From an uncultured Eubacteriales bacterium (GTDB lineage: Bacteria > Bacillota > Clostridia > Oscillospirales > Oscillospiraceae), in the NCBI GenBank assembly GCA_902475435.1, contig CABRZL010000025.1:1-24151 (forward strand): DNA of 24,151 bases, written 5' to 3'. The notes below the pieces were generated by a model. It was not told the DNA's origin and searched no databases. It was given only the letters and a program-made list of their open reading frames with translations. Below, one piece after another: positions 14,230 to 22,374 of the stretch. Position 1 is the stretch's first letter. Each line of letters begins with the position of its first letter. The position numbers and the translations under genes are program-made.

Positions 14230-15522
14230 ATGGCAGAGCTTGTTTATGATAAAACCGGCCGACTCCTGTTTACGAAGGAGATGGCAAAGGAATATACCAT
14301 CTTGGCGCCGCAGATGTTACCGGATCACTTTGCTATGTTGGAGAGTATTCTCCAAGAAGCTGGTTACAAGGTTAAAATGTTGGATACTACAGCGCATACG
14401 ATTCTCGAGGAAGGACAGAAGTATGTGCATAATGACGCCTGCTACCCGGCAATTCTGGTAATTGGCCAATTGATTGATGCAATCCATCGGGGTGGCTATG
14501 ATCCCCATAAAGTAGCGTTGTTTATTACCCAGACCGGTGGAGGATGTAGGGCCTCCAACTATATTCATCTGCTACGGAAAGCATTGTCCCGGGCGGGGCT
14601 GGAGTATGTGCCAGTGATTTCGTTGAATCTTTCGGGAATGGAAAAAAACCCTGGTTTTAAACTGACATTAGGGATTCTCCGAAAAGCAGTGTTTGCCGTT
14701 ATCTATGGCGATCTGATGATGAATGTGGGGTGGCAGGTCCGACCCTATGAACAAAACAAAGGCGACACGGATCGATGCTTGGCCGCGTGCCGGGAATATC
14801 TTTTGGCTGAAATGCGCGCTGGGCGGGGAATGTCATTTAAAAGTATGGTAAAGAATTTCGATTATATCATCGAAGCGTTTAAAAAGGTCCCTGTTACAGG
14901 AGAAGAACGGATCCGCGTAGGTGTGGTAGGTGAGATCTATGTAAAATATGCCCCGCTGGGCAATAACGATTTGGCGAATTTTCTGCTCAGCGAGGGGGCG
15001 GAACCGGTTATTCCAGGGCTCATGGATTTTATTATTTTCAAAGTATTCAATCGTGATGTAGATGTGGACTTATATGGCGGACATATTGCAAAGAAAAAGC
15101 TGTGTCAGTTTTTGGAGAAATATTTGATGAAGTATCAGCATGCCATGATTGATGCATTGAAGCGTTCCGGACGATTCCGGGCGCCTGGAGATTTTAACGA
15201 TTTGCATCGTCTGGTGCAGGGGTACCTGGGGGACGGAAATAAGATGGGCGAAGGGTGGCTGCTCACGGCTGAAATGTTGGAGCTGATTCACTCTGGCGTA
15301 CCAAACATCGTATGTACGCAGCCGTTTGGTTGTCTTCCCAACCATATTGTAGGAAAAGGTATGATTCGGCGGCTGAAGGAGGATTATCCGGATTCCAATA
15401 TTGTTGCAATTGATTATGATCCCGGCGCTACACGTATCAATCAGGAAAACCGCATTAAGCTTATGCTGGCGAATGCACAGAAAAAGCAGAAAACTGTAGA
15501 GCGGGTGGCTGCGTTGGTATAA
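14230..15522 (+). CDS. 2-hydroxyacyl-CoA dehydratase-like component (COG3581 type), partner of the activase
   Basis: The 430-residue product corresponds to the C-terminal part of the large activase/dehydratase proteins found in many Clostridia. Conserved cysteines are C71 (in NDACYPA), C106 (in TGGGCRASNY) and C362 and C368 (in CTQPFGCLPNH), candidates for holding a [4Fe-4S] cluster. The ATG at 14230 has its own AGGAGG seven bases upstream, located in the last codons of the activase gene, so this is a genuine start rather than a frameshift. In related genomes the two parts are usually one polypeptide of about 1,400 residues; here 978 plus 430 gives 1,408. The pair probably acts as one redox complex; the substrate is not predictable. 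Confidence 0.85.
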   Translation: MAELVYDKTGRLLFTKEMAKEYTILAPQMLPDHFAMLESILQEAGYKVKMLDTTAHTILEEGQKYVHNDACYPAILVIGQLIDAIHRGGYDPHKVALFITQTGGGCRASNYIHLLRKALSRAGLEYVPVISLNLSGMEKNPGFKLTLGILRKAVFAVIYGDLMMNVGWQVRPYEQNKGDTDRCLAACREYLLAEMRAGRGMSFKSMVKNFDYIIEAFKKVPVTGEERIRVGVVGEIYVKYAPLGNNDLANFLLSEGAEPVIPGLMDFIIFKVFNRDVDVDLYGGHIAKKKLCQFLEKYLMKYQHAMIDALKRSGRFRAPGDFNDLHRLVQGYLGDGNKMGEGWLLTAEMLELIHSGVPNIVCTQPFGCLPNHIVGKGMIRRLKEDYPDSNIVAIDYDPGATRINQENRIKLMLANAQKKQKTVERVAALV

Positions 15523-15539
15523 TATCGCATGATTGAATC

Positions 15540-15574
15540 AAAAGGCATGGCCGTCAATGGACGCCATGCCTTTT
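15540..15574 (+). terminator. Intrinsic hairpin after the activase operon
   Basis: AAAAGGCATGGC (15540-15551) pairs perfectly with GCCATGCCTTTT (15563-15574) around an 11-base loop. The T-run is the end of the stem. The ribosome binding site of the next gene starts only six bases later, so the hairpin would also be in the leader of any transcript made from upstream. A TATAAT at 15518 lacks a good -35. Confidence 0.7.
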
Positions 15575-15592
15575 GAAAAAGGAGGAGATTTT

Positions 15593-16096
15593 TTGAAGTG
15601 TATATTGCGGCAATGGAAATTGTCAGACGCCGCCGATCTTACAGCAGCGATTAACAATCCGAATGTGCAAAAGAATTTGAGGGATGGATTGCCATATCCA
15701 TATACAGAAAAAGACGCTGAAGAATTTATTCAGTATCTATTGCATGCAAATCCGGATTCTATTTTTGCGTTTGCAATAACCGTTGATGATCGGGCGATTG
15801 GGAGCATCAGTATTGAACGAGGGACTAACATTCATCGATATACAGGCGAGTTGGGGTACTACATTGCGGAAAATTATTGGGGAAAGGGACTGGCCAGCAG
15901 TGCGGTAGAACAGATTGTTCAGTACATTTTTACGTATACGGATATCATGCGGATTTTTGCAGAACCCTTTTCTTATAACACGGCTTCTTGCCGTGTTTTG
16001 GAGAAGAACGGTTTTCAATATGAGGGAACGCTCAGAAGAAATGCGATGAAAAATGGGACTGTGCTGGATATGAAGCTATATGCCAGGCTAAGATAA
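15593..16096 (+). CDS. GNAT family N-acetyltransferase (RimJ/RimL-like)
   Basis: The 167-residue product is a GCN5-related acetyltransferase that transfers acetyl from acetyl-CoA to an amine. It has the RimJ/RimL/YjcK layout: ILRQWKLSDA at the N-terminus, ELGYYIAENYWGKGLASSAV with the acetyl-CoA-binding loop, and AEPFSYNTASCRVLEKNGF near the C-terminus. The start is the TTG at 15593, seven bases after GGAGG; longer in-frame starts would run through the terminator hairpin and lack a ribosome binding site. The acceptor could be a ribosomal protein N-terminus or a small molecule. It is convergent with the reductase gene, with a shared hairpin between them. Confidence 0.85.
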   Translation: MKCILRQWKLSDAADLTAAINNPNVQKNLRDGLPYPYTEKDAEEFIQYLLHANPDSIFAFAITVDDRAIGSISIERGTNIHRYTGELGYYIAENYWGKGLASSAVEQIVQYIFTYTDIMRIFAEPFSYNTASCRVLEKNGFQYEGTLRRNAMKNGTVLDMKLYARLR

Positions 16097-16116
16097 TGCG
16101 TTTGTTCTCTGAGAAA

Positions 16117-16154
16117 CAAGACGTCCTGTCGGATGATTCCGACAGGACGTCTTG
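16117..16154. terminator. Bidirectional hairpin between convergent genes
   Basis: A perfect 16-bp stem joins CAAGACGTCCTGTCGG (16117-16132) to CCGACAGGACGTCTTG (16139-16154), with loop ATGATT. It lies between the GNAT stop and the end of the - strand reductase gene and can stop transcription from both sides. Neither side has a long T-run, but - strand reading gives TTTCTC. Confidence 0.75.
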
Positions 16155-16176
16155 ATGTTATTGAGATGTGGACTGA

Positions 16177-18099
16177 TTAAAGATCCATAGCAGCATGATA
16201 ACCGTCAAAAATGGCACCATTTGTTTTGCCAACTTGGTGGCAGTCTCCAATGACGCGGATCATGGGAACATCAAGCTTCAAAAGCTCAGAAACCGGAACT
16301 GAACGCTGTCCAAAAGCGTAAACTTTGCTTTCGGCGGGAATTAAAACTGTATTTCCGTCTTTATCCTGGGTTTCAACACCGGCTTCCGTGACTGCGGTAC
16401 AACGTAGTCCGGTACGGATATGTAAATTTGTTGTTTCTGCAAAGCTTTGGAGCATTGCCGTTCGGTGCATCCAGTTGGCGTCGGGAGCGACTGCATCCTG
16501 CATTTCGATGATGGTGACTTCCCGTCCGGTTTCCGCCAGGAACAAAGCGGTTTCGCAACCCACCAGACCGCCGCCCATAACGGCTACAGTTTTACCAAGA
16601 GATTCTAGATTGGTGTAAGCCGTGGTTGCATGCTGCGCTGTTTCGATGCCGGGCAGCGGGAATACGACAGGCGTGGAACCGGCTGCGATCAACAGGGCAT
16701 CGGGTTTTAGTTTAGCCACCAGTTCTGGAGTTACAGTGGTATGGAGCAGCACTTCAACCCCAGATTTCTGGACGCGGTAAATTAAGTGATCTTTCAGCCG
16801 CTTGAGGTCTGACTTTAGACTGTCGTAATCGGTAAACTTGAGCAAACCGCCCAAACTGTCAGTCTTTTCTGCCAAAATCACTTTGTGTCCTCGTTCTGCT
16901 GCGGTGGCGGCTGCTTCCAATCCTCCGGGACCGCCGCCGACAACTAAAACAGTTTTTTGCACTTTTGCAGGTTTCTCTGTGGCGTCCAAACGGAATTCAT
17001 GGCCGGTCCTAGGATTGACGGCGCAGGCAAATTGTGTTTTTGTCTGCATGCCGGTGAGGCAATCCAAACACCGCAGGCAGGGGCGAATGTCGGCATCCTT
17101 TCCTTCTCTGGCTTTTTGCGGCAGGAACGGGTCAGCGATCAAACTACGTACCATGGCGACTGCGTCTGCTTTACCGGAAACAATTATGTCCTCGGCCTCA
17201 GCAGGCGTGACAACGGATCCTACTGTGACAACAGGACACTGAGTCACCGCCTGTTTTACGGCCGCCGCATATTTTACATTGGGCATATGCGGCAAAAACA
17301 TGGTAGGATGTGTTTTGACCGCGAAGTTGGGATCTGTATCAAGACCTGCAGAAACGTGGATCAAATCGACTTCGCTTTCAATCATTTTACAAAATTCCAC
17401 AACCTCTTCAATTGTGAGACCGCCTTCTATCAGTTCGGGACCGATACGGTATTCAATCGGCACCCGCCGCCCAACGGCAGCTCGGACCTTTTCAATGACC
17501 ATCCGGGGAAATTTGGCGCGGTTTTTCAGGGAGCCGCCAAAGGAATCGGTACGTGTATTATATTTAGGAGACAGCATTTGATCCAGCAGCCATCCGTGGG
17601 CGCCGTGAAGCATTACCATATCGAATCCGGCCTGAATGACGAGCTTTGCAGTGTTCGCATAGGCTGTGGCAAGTTCCTCCAATTCCTGTGGGGAAGCGCC
17701 TTTCACCGTGGTTCCGTTTGCCTTTGTTTCATCTACAGGTCCCAAAGTTTGATAGCCGGTCAGAAGGGAGTTTGAGACACGGCCGCCATGGTTTAGCTCT
17801 ACGGAAGCGACAGCGCCGTGTTGACGTATGGCGCGAGCAACTTCAGACCATTTTTGTACGGTGGAGGAATTCCAAATGGGATGTCTGGGAATTGTAAAAC
17901 CGCGTTCCTCTACAGAAGTATCGCCAACAGTTACTTGAGCTGCGCCGCCTTTGGCCTTCTCGGCATAGTATCCGATCATATAATCAGTAGGAGTCCCGTC
18001 CGGATTCAGGGCGCACATCATGTTGGGGCCGGAGAGAATGCGGTTGCGGAAGTTGAGCGTCCCAACTTGCATAGGAGAAAAAAGATGTGGATATTTCAT
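16177..18099 (-). CDS. NADH:flavin oxidoreductase of the 2-enoate / 2,4-dienoyl-CoA reductase family
   Basis: The 640-residue enzyme carries an old-yellow-enzyme TIM barrel (about 1-340), cysteines C341, C344, C347 and C359 that bind a [4Fe-4S] cluster, and a C-terminal FAD/NAD(P)-binding half. That half has VVGGGPGG near residue 385 and MGGGLVG near 505. Electrons from NAD(P)H pass through FAD, the cluster and FMN to reduce an alkene conjugated to a carbonyl. The family includes 2,4-dienoyl-CoA reductase, 2-enoate reductase and the bile-acid enzymes BaiCD and BaiH; the sequence does not show which substrate is used here. The length is normal. The start follows AAGGAAG and has a consensus promoter at 18148-18176. 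It is divergent from sdaAB. Confidence 0.9.
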   Translation of the reverse strand: MKYPHLFSPMQVGTLNFRNRILSGPNMMCALNPDGTPTDYMIGYYAEKAKGGAAQVTVGDTSVEERGFTIPRHPIWNSSTVQKWSEVARAIRQHGAVASVELNHGGRVSNSLLTGYQTLGPVDETKANGTTVKGASPQELEELATAYANTAKLVIQAGFDMVMLHGAHGWLLDQMLSPKYNTRTDSFGGSLKNRAKFPRMVIEKVRAAVGRRVPIEYRIGPELIEGGLTIEEVVEFCKMIESEVDLIHVSAGLDTDPNFAVKTHPTMFLPHMPNVKYAAAVKQAVTQCPVVTVGSVVTPAEAEDIIVSGKADAVAMVRSLIADPFLPQKAREGKDADIRPCLRCLDCLTGMQTKTQFACAVNPRTGHEFRLDATEKPAKVQKTVLVVGGGPGGLEAAATAAERGHKVILAEKTDSLGGLLKFTDYDSLKSDLKRLKDHLIYRVQKSGVEVLLHTTVTPELVAKLKPDALLIAAGSTPVVFPLPGIETAQHATTAYTNLESLGKTVAVMGGGLVGCETALFLAETGREVTIIEMQDAVAPDANWMHRTAMLQSFAETTNLHIRTGLRCTAVTEAGVETQDKDGNTVLIPAESKVYAFGQRSVPVSELLKLDVPMIRVIGDCHQVGKTNGAIFDGYHAAMDL

Positions 18100-18147
18100 A
18101 TGCAGGCTTCCTTTCTTTGTGCAGATTATAATATTGTATTTTATTTT

Positions 18148-18176
18148 ATTATGAGGCTTTGGAAGTGAAATGTCAA
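18148..18176 (-). promoter_or_regulatory. Promoter of the flavin/iron-sulfur reductase gene
   Basis: On the - strand a perfect TTGACA (18176-18171) and CATAAT (18153-18148) are separated by 17 bases, about 50 bases before the start codon. The divergent region to 18324 is A+T-rich. Confidence 0.75.
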
Positions 18177-18240
18177 ATATATTCTAATCTATTTTAGGAT
18201 GAATTTTAATTCATGCTTGAAGAGCCTATAGTCAAATGTT

Positions 18241-18269
18241 TTGAAAATGATGTGTGTATGTGCTACAAT
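18241..18269 (+). promoter_or_regulatory. Promoter of the serine dehydratase operon
   Basis: TTGAAA (18241-18246) and TACAAT (18264-18269) are separated by exactly 17 bases, about 55 bases before the sdaAB start codon. Confidence 0.75.
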
Positions 18270-18324
18270 GCATTTAAATATTTGAAACTTGTGCTGTAAG
18301 CGTAAATAATGTGAGGTTATTGTG

Positions 18325-18990
18325 ATGAATCTATTTGATATATTGGGCCCGATTATGGTAGGACCTTCCAGTTCTCATACGGCAGGGGCAGTCAAAATCG
18401 GCTATGCTGCACAAAAGCTGTTGAAGGAGCCGATCAAGCGAGCGGAGATTCTGCTTTATGGGTCATTTTTGGCCACAGGACGTGGACATGGAACGCCGCA
18501 GGCAATTGTAGCCGGTCTGCTTGGGATGCACCCGGATGACAGCCGGGTTCCCAAAAGTCTGAAATTGGCGGAACAGGCGGGGATGGAAGTAGTTTTTGGG
18601 GAGGCAGATTTGAAGGAGGCACATCCAAATTCTGTAGAATTGCACTTGACAGGAACTGCCGGTGGAGAATTATCTGTGGTGGGAGAGTCCGTTGGAGGCT
18701 CTCGTATCAACATTGCGCGAATCGATGGACTCCTGGTTAATTTTTCTGGAGAACATCCTACGCTCATTGTTCACAATTTGGATCAGCCGGGGCATGTGGC
18801 AGAAGTTACAGAGCGACTTGCATTGGATGGAGTGAATATTGCTGCAATGCAGTTGCATCGTGCCAGTCGAGGTGGCCATGCAGTAATGGTTTTGGAGTGT
18901 GATCAAGAGGTGCGAGAATCATCGATCGAATGGCTTCGGCATCAAAAAGGGATAGAGAAAGTGACGTATTTCAGCTTGGGGGAACAATAA
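18325..18990 (+). CDS. sdaAB: L-serine ammonia-lyase, iron-sulfur-dependent, beta subunit
   Basis: The 221-residue protein is the beta subunit of the two-chain L-serine dehydratase, which deaminates L-serine to pyruvate and ammonia. The N-terminal domain begins MNLFDILGPIMVGPSSSHTA, the family signature, and the LASSR-like substrate-binding region follows around residues 45-60. Residues 148-218 are an ACT domain (LIVHNLDQPGHVAEVT), which in this family can sense serine or bridge subunits. The ATG at 18325 is preferred over the adjacent GTG at 18322; AGG lies eight bases upstream. The alpha-subunit gene follows after one base. Confidence 0.95.
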   Translation: MNLFDILGPIMVGPSSSHTAGAVKIGYAAQKLLKEPIKRAEILLYGSFLATGRGHGTPQAIVAGLLGMHPDDSRVPKSLKLAEQAGMEVVFGEADLKEAHPNSVELHLTGTAGGELSVVGESVGGSRINIARIDGLLVNFSGEHPTLIVHNLDQPGHVAEVTERLALDGVNIAAMQLHRASRGGHAVMVLECDQEVRESSIEWLRHQKGIEKVTYFSLGEQ

Positions 18991-18991
18991 T

Positions 18992-19882
18992 ATGAGTTTT
19001 GCACTGTTACAGGATATTGTGGATGCGGCGGAACGGGAAAATAAGCCTTTTTGGAGGATTGTCTTAGAGGAGAATTGTCGGGAACAGGATATGACCTGTG
19101 AATCCGCCATTGATACCATGCGGCAGATGTATCAGGCTATGCGTTTTGCAGACGAAAATTATGATTCGACGTTGCGTTCTGCCAGTGGCATGGCTGGGGG
19201 AGATGGAGAGAAGCTCCGAGTATACCGCTTGCATGGTGGAGGGCTTTTGGGGCCCTATCTGAATGAGGTGACGGAAAAGGCAGTAAAAATGGCGGAGTCC
19301 AATGCCTGTATGAAGAGGATTGTGGCGGCGCCTACCGCTGGGTCGTGCGGGGTTATTCCAGCTGTTCTCTTGACATATGAGAGCCAACGTCAAATGGCAG
19401 AAGATCGAATGGTAGAAGCTCTCTTTACGGCAGCAGGGATTGGCACGGTGATTGCGTGTAATGCAAGTATAGCCGGGGCGGAAGGAGGATGCCAGGCTGA
19501 AATTGGTACAGCAAGCGCTATGGCGGCTGGGGCCCTGGTCCATTTGGAGGGCGGTACAGAGGAAGCGATTTGCCATGGAGCAGCGCTGGCGCTCAAAAGT
19601 CTTTTGGGGTTGACTTGTGATCCAGTGGCCGGATTGGTGGAGGTGCCCTGTATCAAACGAAATGCATCTGGTGCAGTTAATGCGGTGGTGGCGGCGCAGA
19701 TGGCGCTGGCTGGAATTCGGAGTGCCATAACGCCGGATGAGGTCATTGATTCCATGCGGCGAATTGGAAAGCTTCTGCCTTCCTGCCTGCGGGAGACCAG
19801 TCAGGAGGGGTTGGCCATTACGCCGACAGCTTTGAAAATTGCGAAAAACCTGCGGGGAACTGCATTGGAAAATGGAACGTAA
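18992..19882 (+). CDS. sdaAA: L-serine ammonia-lyase, iron-sulfur-dependent, alpha subunit
   Basis: The 296-residue catalytic alpha subunit holds the oxygen-sensitive [4Fe-4S] cluster that acts as a Lewis acid on the serine hydroxyl. The motif APTAGSCGVIPA is at residues 113-124; the likely cluster ligands are C167 (AEGGCQAEIG), C209 (LTCDPVAG) and C220 (VEVPCIKRNA). Length and motif order are normal. It starts one base after sdaAB and is translated from the GGGGGAA upstream. The operon links serine breakdown to pyruvate supply in an anaerobe. A GNAT gene follows 28 bases downstream and is probably co-transcribed. Confidence 0.95.
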   Translation: MSFALLQDIVDAAERENKPFWRIVLEENCREQDMTCESAIDTMRQMYQAMRFADENYDSTLRSASGMAGGDGEKLRVYRLHGGGLLGPYLNEVTEKAVKMAESNACMKRIVAAPTAGSCGVIPAVLLTYESQRQMAEDRMVEALFTAAGIGTVIACNASIAGAEGGCQAEIGTASAMAAGALVHLEGGTEEAICHGAALALKSLLGLTCDPVAGLVEVPCIKRNASGAVNAVVAAQMALAGIRSAITPDEVIDSMRRIGKLLPSCLRETSQEGLAITPTALKIAKNLRGTALENGT

Positions 19883-19910
19883 TAACAATAATATTTAAGG
19901 AATGGTGTAG

Positions 19911-20441
19911 ATGACGTATCAGGTTTTGCAAAAAGATGAAATTGAGATAGAACTGTTTTCGGAGTTTCACCGCTATCAAAAAGTAAACTTATGTTATCGT
20001 CGGGATGGGGCAAATTGGAGCATTCGATCAGAGCCATTTATAGATGACTGGAGCAAAGAAGATTATCAATTTTTAATAAAATGCCTTCAAAATACGGTTT
20101 CAACCGGCGGCGTTGTTTATGGGGCATTTGATGAAAATGGTAAACTAAAGGGCTTTGTTTCTGTGGAGTCACAGTTGTTTGGAAAGAACAAAGAGTATTT
20201 GGATTTGACCAGCATTCATGTTTCCCAGGAGCTGCGCGGGCAGGGAATTGGAAAAAAATTATTTCGATTGGCGGCTGATTGGGCACGAGAGAGTGGTGCG
20301 AAGAAACTTTATATTTCATCACACTCAGCGCTGGAGACACAAAAGTTTTATCGAAATCTGGGCTGTGTGGATGCGGAGGAAATTTGTCGGAAACATGCAG
20401 AACAGGAACCTTTTGACTGCCAGCTGGAGTATGTCTTATAA
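19911..20441 (+). CDS. GNAT family N-acetyltransferase
   Basis: The 176-residue product has a GNAT fold: a beta-rich N-terminal half with DENGKLKGFVSVES, then DLTSIHVSQELRGQGIGKKLF, whose RGQGIGK loop binds acetyl-CoA, and LYISSHSALETQKFYRNLGC at the C-terminal half. The ATG at 19911 follows an AAGGAATGG site. Its 28-base distance from sdaAA and lack of a promoter between suggest one transcript. The acceptor substrate is unknown. No terminator is clear between it and the rny promoter; 20442-20577 shows no gene. Confidence 0.85.
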   Translation: MTYQVLQKDEIEIELFSEFHRYQKVNLCYRRDGANWSIRSEPFIDDWSKEDYQFLIKCLQNTVSTGGVVYGAFDENGKLKGFVSVESQLFGKNKEYLDLTSIHVSQELRGQGIGKKLFRLAADWARESGAKKLYISSHSALETQKFYRNLGCVDAEEICRKHAEQEPFDCQLEYVL

Positions 20442-20577
20442 ATGGCTATGGAAAGGCGCTGTATTACGAAAGTTAATCGGGGGAAAGCGTAAAGGACAGA
20501 CGTTTGCGCAGACATTGAGAAAGAGGAATTTTTTGCCTGTTGGTGTATCTGCCGCGTTAACATTTTATTCATTCTTC

Positions 20578-20606
20578 TTGACATCCTTCCTGACAGGCTA
20601 TACAAT
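20578..20606 (+). promoter_or_regulatory. Promoter of rny
   Basis: TTGACA (20578-20583) and TACAAT (20601-20606) are separated by 17 bases. About 95 bases of leader precede the rny start codon. Apart from this promoter, the rny leader and its AAGGAGGTG site, the gap 20442-20707 appears empty. Confidence 0.85.
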
Positions 20607-20707
20607 ATATGATGCAAATTAGTATGGTTACACTGTAGATTGTGTTGCAATTTGCATGAAGGCCTGTTATTTGTTTTATTTTTGTATAAGGAGGTGTTTT
20701 AGAGAGA

Positions 20708-22255
20708 ATGCTCATTAGAATTATATTGGCGATTGTTGGATTTCTGGTAGGAGCAGTGGTAATCTTCCCAGTGGCAGTGAATTATCGCAAGCGTACAGCA
20801 GAAAAAGAGATAGGCAGCGCCGAGGAAGAGGCAAAACGAATTATCAATGAATCCATCAAAAGCGCAGAAAGCAAAAAGCGTGAAATGTTGGTGGAGGCCA
20901 AGGAAGAAATCCATAAAAGCCGTACCGAGTATGATAAAGAAGTTCGAGACCGACGCAATGAGCTTCAAAAACAGGAGCGACGTCTCCAGCAAAAGGAGGA
21001 GTCCCTGGACAGAAAAGCCGACCAATATGAGCGCAAGGATGAGGAACTTTCCAAAAAGCTTGCCAATGTTGCTGCAACGCAGGAGGAAATCTCTGAAATT
21101 AAACGTGCACAATTAGAGATGCTGGAGAAGATCTCCGGAATGTCTACGGATGAGGCCAAAGAATATCTCTTAAAGAACGTTGAGTCCGAGGTTCGGCACG
21201 AGACAGCCATGAAAATTAAAGAGGTACAGACACAGCTGAAGGAAGAGGCGGATGAGACAGCTCGGGAGATTATTGCCACAGCCATTCAGCGATGCGCGGC
21301 CGATCATACGGCTGAAACCACGATTTCTGTAGTGCCCCTTCCCAATGATGAGATGAAGGGACGTATCATCGGTCGTGAGGGGCGGAATATCCGAGCCTTG
21401 GAGACAAAGACTGGCGTTGATTTAATTATTGATGATACTCCGGAGGCAATCACACTCTCAAGTTTTGATCCGGTCCGGCGGGAAATTGCCCGGATTGCGT
21501 TGGAAAAACTCATTGCTGATGGACGCATTCAGCCTACGCATATTGACAATATGGTGGAAAAGGCGCGTCGAGAGGTGGAGCAAACGATCAAACAGGAAGG
21601 TGAACGCGCTACCTTTGAGACTGGCGTACATGGACTCCATCCGGAACTGATTAAGCTGCTGGGACGGCAAAAGTATCGTACCAGTTATGGTCAGAATGTA
21701 TTGAATCACTCGATTGAAGTAGCGCATCTGAGTGGTCTGATGGCTGCGGAACTGGGTGAAGATGTAGCTTTGGCAAAACGTGCTGGACTGCTTCACGATC
21801 TTGGGAAATCTGTGGATCATGAAATGGAAGGCAGTCATGTGGCATTGGGCGTGGAACTTGCTAAGAAGTACAAGGAAAGTCCCCAGGTGATTCACGCCAT
21901 TGAAGCGCACCACGGTGATGTGGAGCCTCAAACAGTGATTGCATGTATTGTTCAGGCGGCCGATGCCATTTCCGCGGCTCGTCCCGGGGCCCGGAGAGAA
22001 AATGTTGAAAATTACGTGAAACGTCTTGAAAAATTAGAGGAGCTGACGTCCTCCTTCCACGGTGTGGAAAAGGCATATGCCATCCAGGCTGGGCGAGAAG
22101 TCAGAATCATGGTAAAGCCTGAAGAAGTTTCTGAGGATAACATGATTATTCTGGCGCGTGAAATTGCCAGAAAAATCGAAAATGAACTTGAATATCCCGG
22201 TCAGATTAAGGTGAATCTCATTCGAGAAACCAAGGCCGTTGAATATGCCAAATAA
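20708..22255 (+). CDS. rny: Ribonuclease Y
   Basis: The 515-residue protein is the membrane-bound endoribonuclease that initiates mRNA decay in many Firmicutes. Residues 4-25 are a single N-terminal membrane helix. A long charged coiled coil (about 28-185) follows. Next are a KH RNA-binding domain (GRIIGREGRNIRALE, about 218-280) and an HD phosphohydrolase domain with the metal-binding H363-D364 pair in LLHDLGKS. Length matches the usual 510-530. The ATG at 20708 lies 13 bases after AAGGAGGTG, a longer spacing than usual; no nearer start in frame exists. A strong terminator follows. The neighbour ymdB is the same as in Bacillus. Confidence 0.97.
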   Translation: MLIRIILAIVGFLVGAVVIFPVAVNYRKRTAEKEIGSAEEEAKRIINESIKSAESKKREMLVEAKEEIHKSRTEYDKEVRDRRNELQKQERRLQQKEESLDRKADQYERKDEELSKKLANVAATQEEISEIKRAQLEMLEKISGMSTDEAKEYLLKNVESEVRHETAMKIKEVQTQLKEEADETAREIIATAIQRCAADHTAETTISVVPLPNDEMKGRIIGREGRNIRALETKTGVDLIIDDTPEAITLSSFDPVRREIARIALEKLIADGRIQPTHIDNMVEKARREVEQTIKQEGERATFETGVHGLHPELIKLLGRQKYRTSYGQNVLNHSIEVAHLSGLMAAELGEDVALAKRAGLLHDLGKSVDHEMEGSHVALGVELAKKYKESPQVIHAIEAHHGDVEPQTVIACIVQAADAISAARPGARRENVENYVKRLEKLEELTSSFHGVEKAYAIQAGREVRIMVKPEEVSEDNMIILAREIARKIENELEYPGQIKVNLIRETKAVEYAK

Positions 22256-22266
22256 GTGTCATTTTG

Positions 22267-22294
22267 CCCGGTGCCATTCTGGCGCCGGGTTTTT
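22267..22294 (+). terminator. Intrinsic terminator of rny
   Basis: CCCGGTGCC (22267-22275) pairs with GGCGCCGGG (22281-22289), with one G-T pair and a five-base loop, followed by TTTTT. It ends the rny transcript 12 bases after the stop codon. Confidence 0.9.
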
Positions 22295-22314
22295 CCTGTT
22301 TGTGGGGGATAACC

Positions 22315-22343
22315 TTGTAATTCTGAGTGGATTTCGATATAAT
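22315..22343 (+). promoter_or_regulatory. Promoter of ymdB
   Basis: TTGTAA (22315-22320) and a perfect TATAAT (22338-22343) are separated by 17 bases, 31 bases before the ymdB start codon. With the rny terminator just upstream, ymdB is transcribed on its own. Confidence 0.85.
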
Positions 22344-22374
22344 GAACAGCAAAAGACATCCGGGAGGAGAACAT

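Noticed and set aside
16957..17775. 272-codon + frame antisense to the flavin/iron-sulfur reductase gene
   Set aside because: The - strand gene has complete domains and its own promoter; the antisense frame has none.
19064..19888. 274-codon - strand frame antisense to sdaAA
   Set aside because: A shadow of a well-conserved catalytic subunit; no ribosome binding site or promoter.
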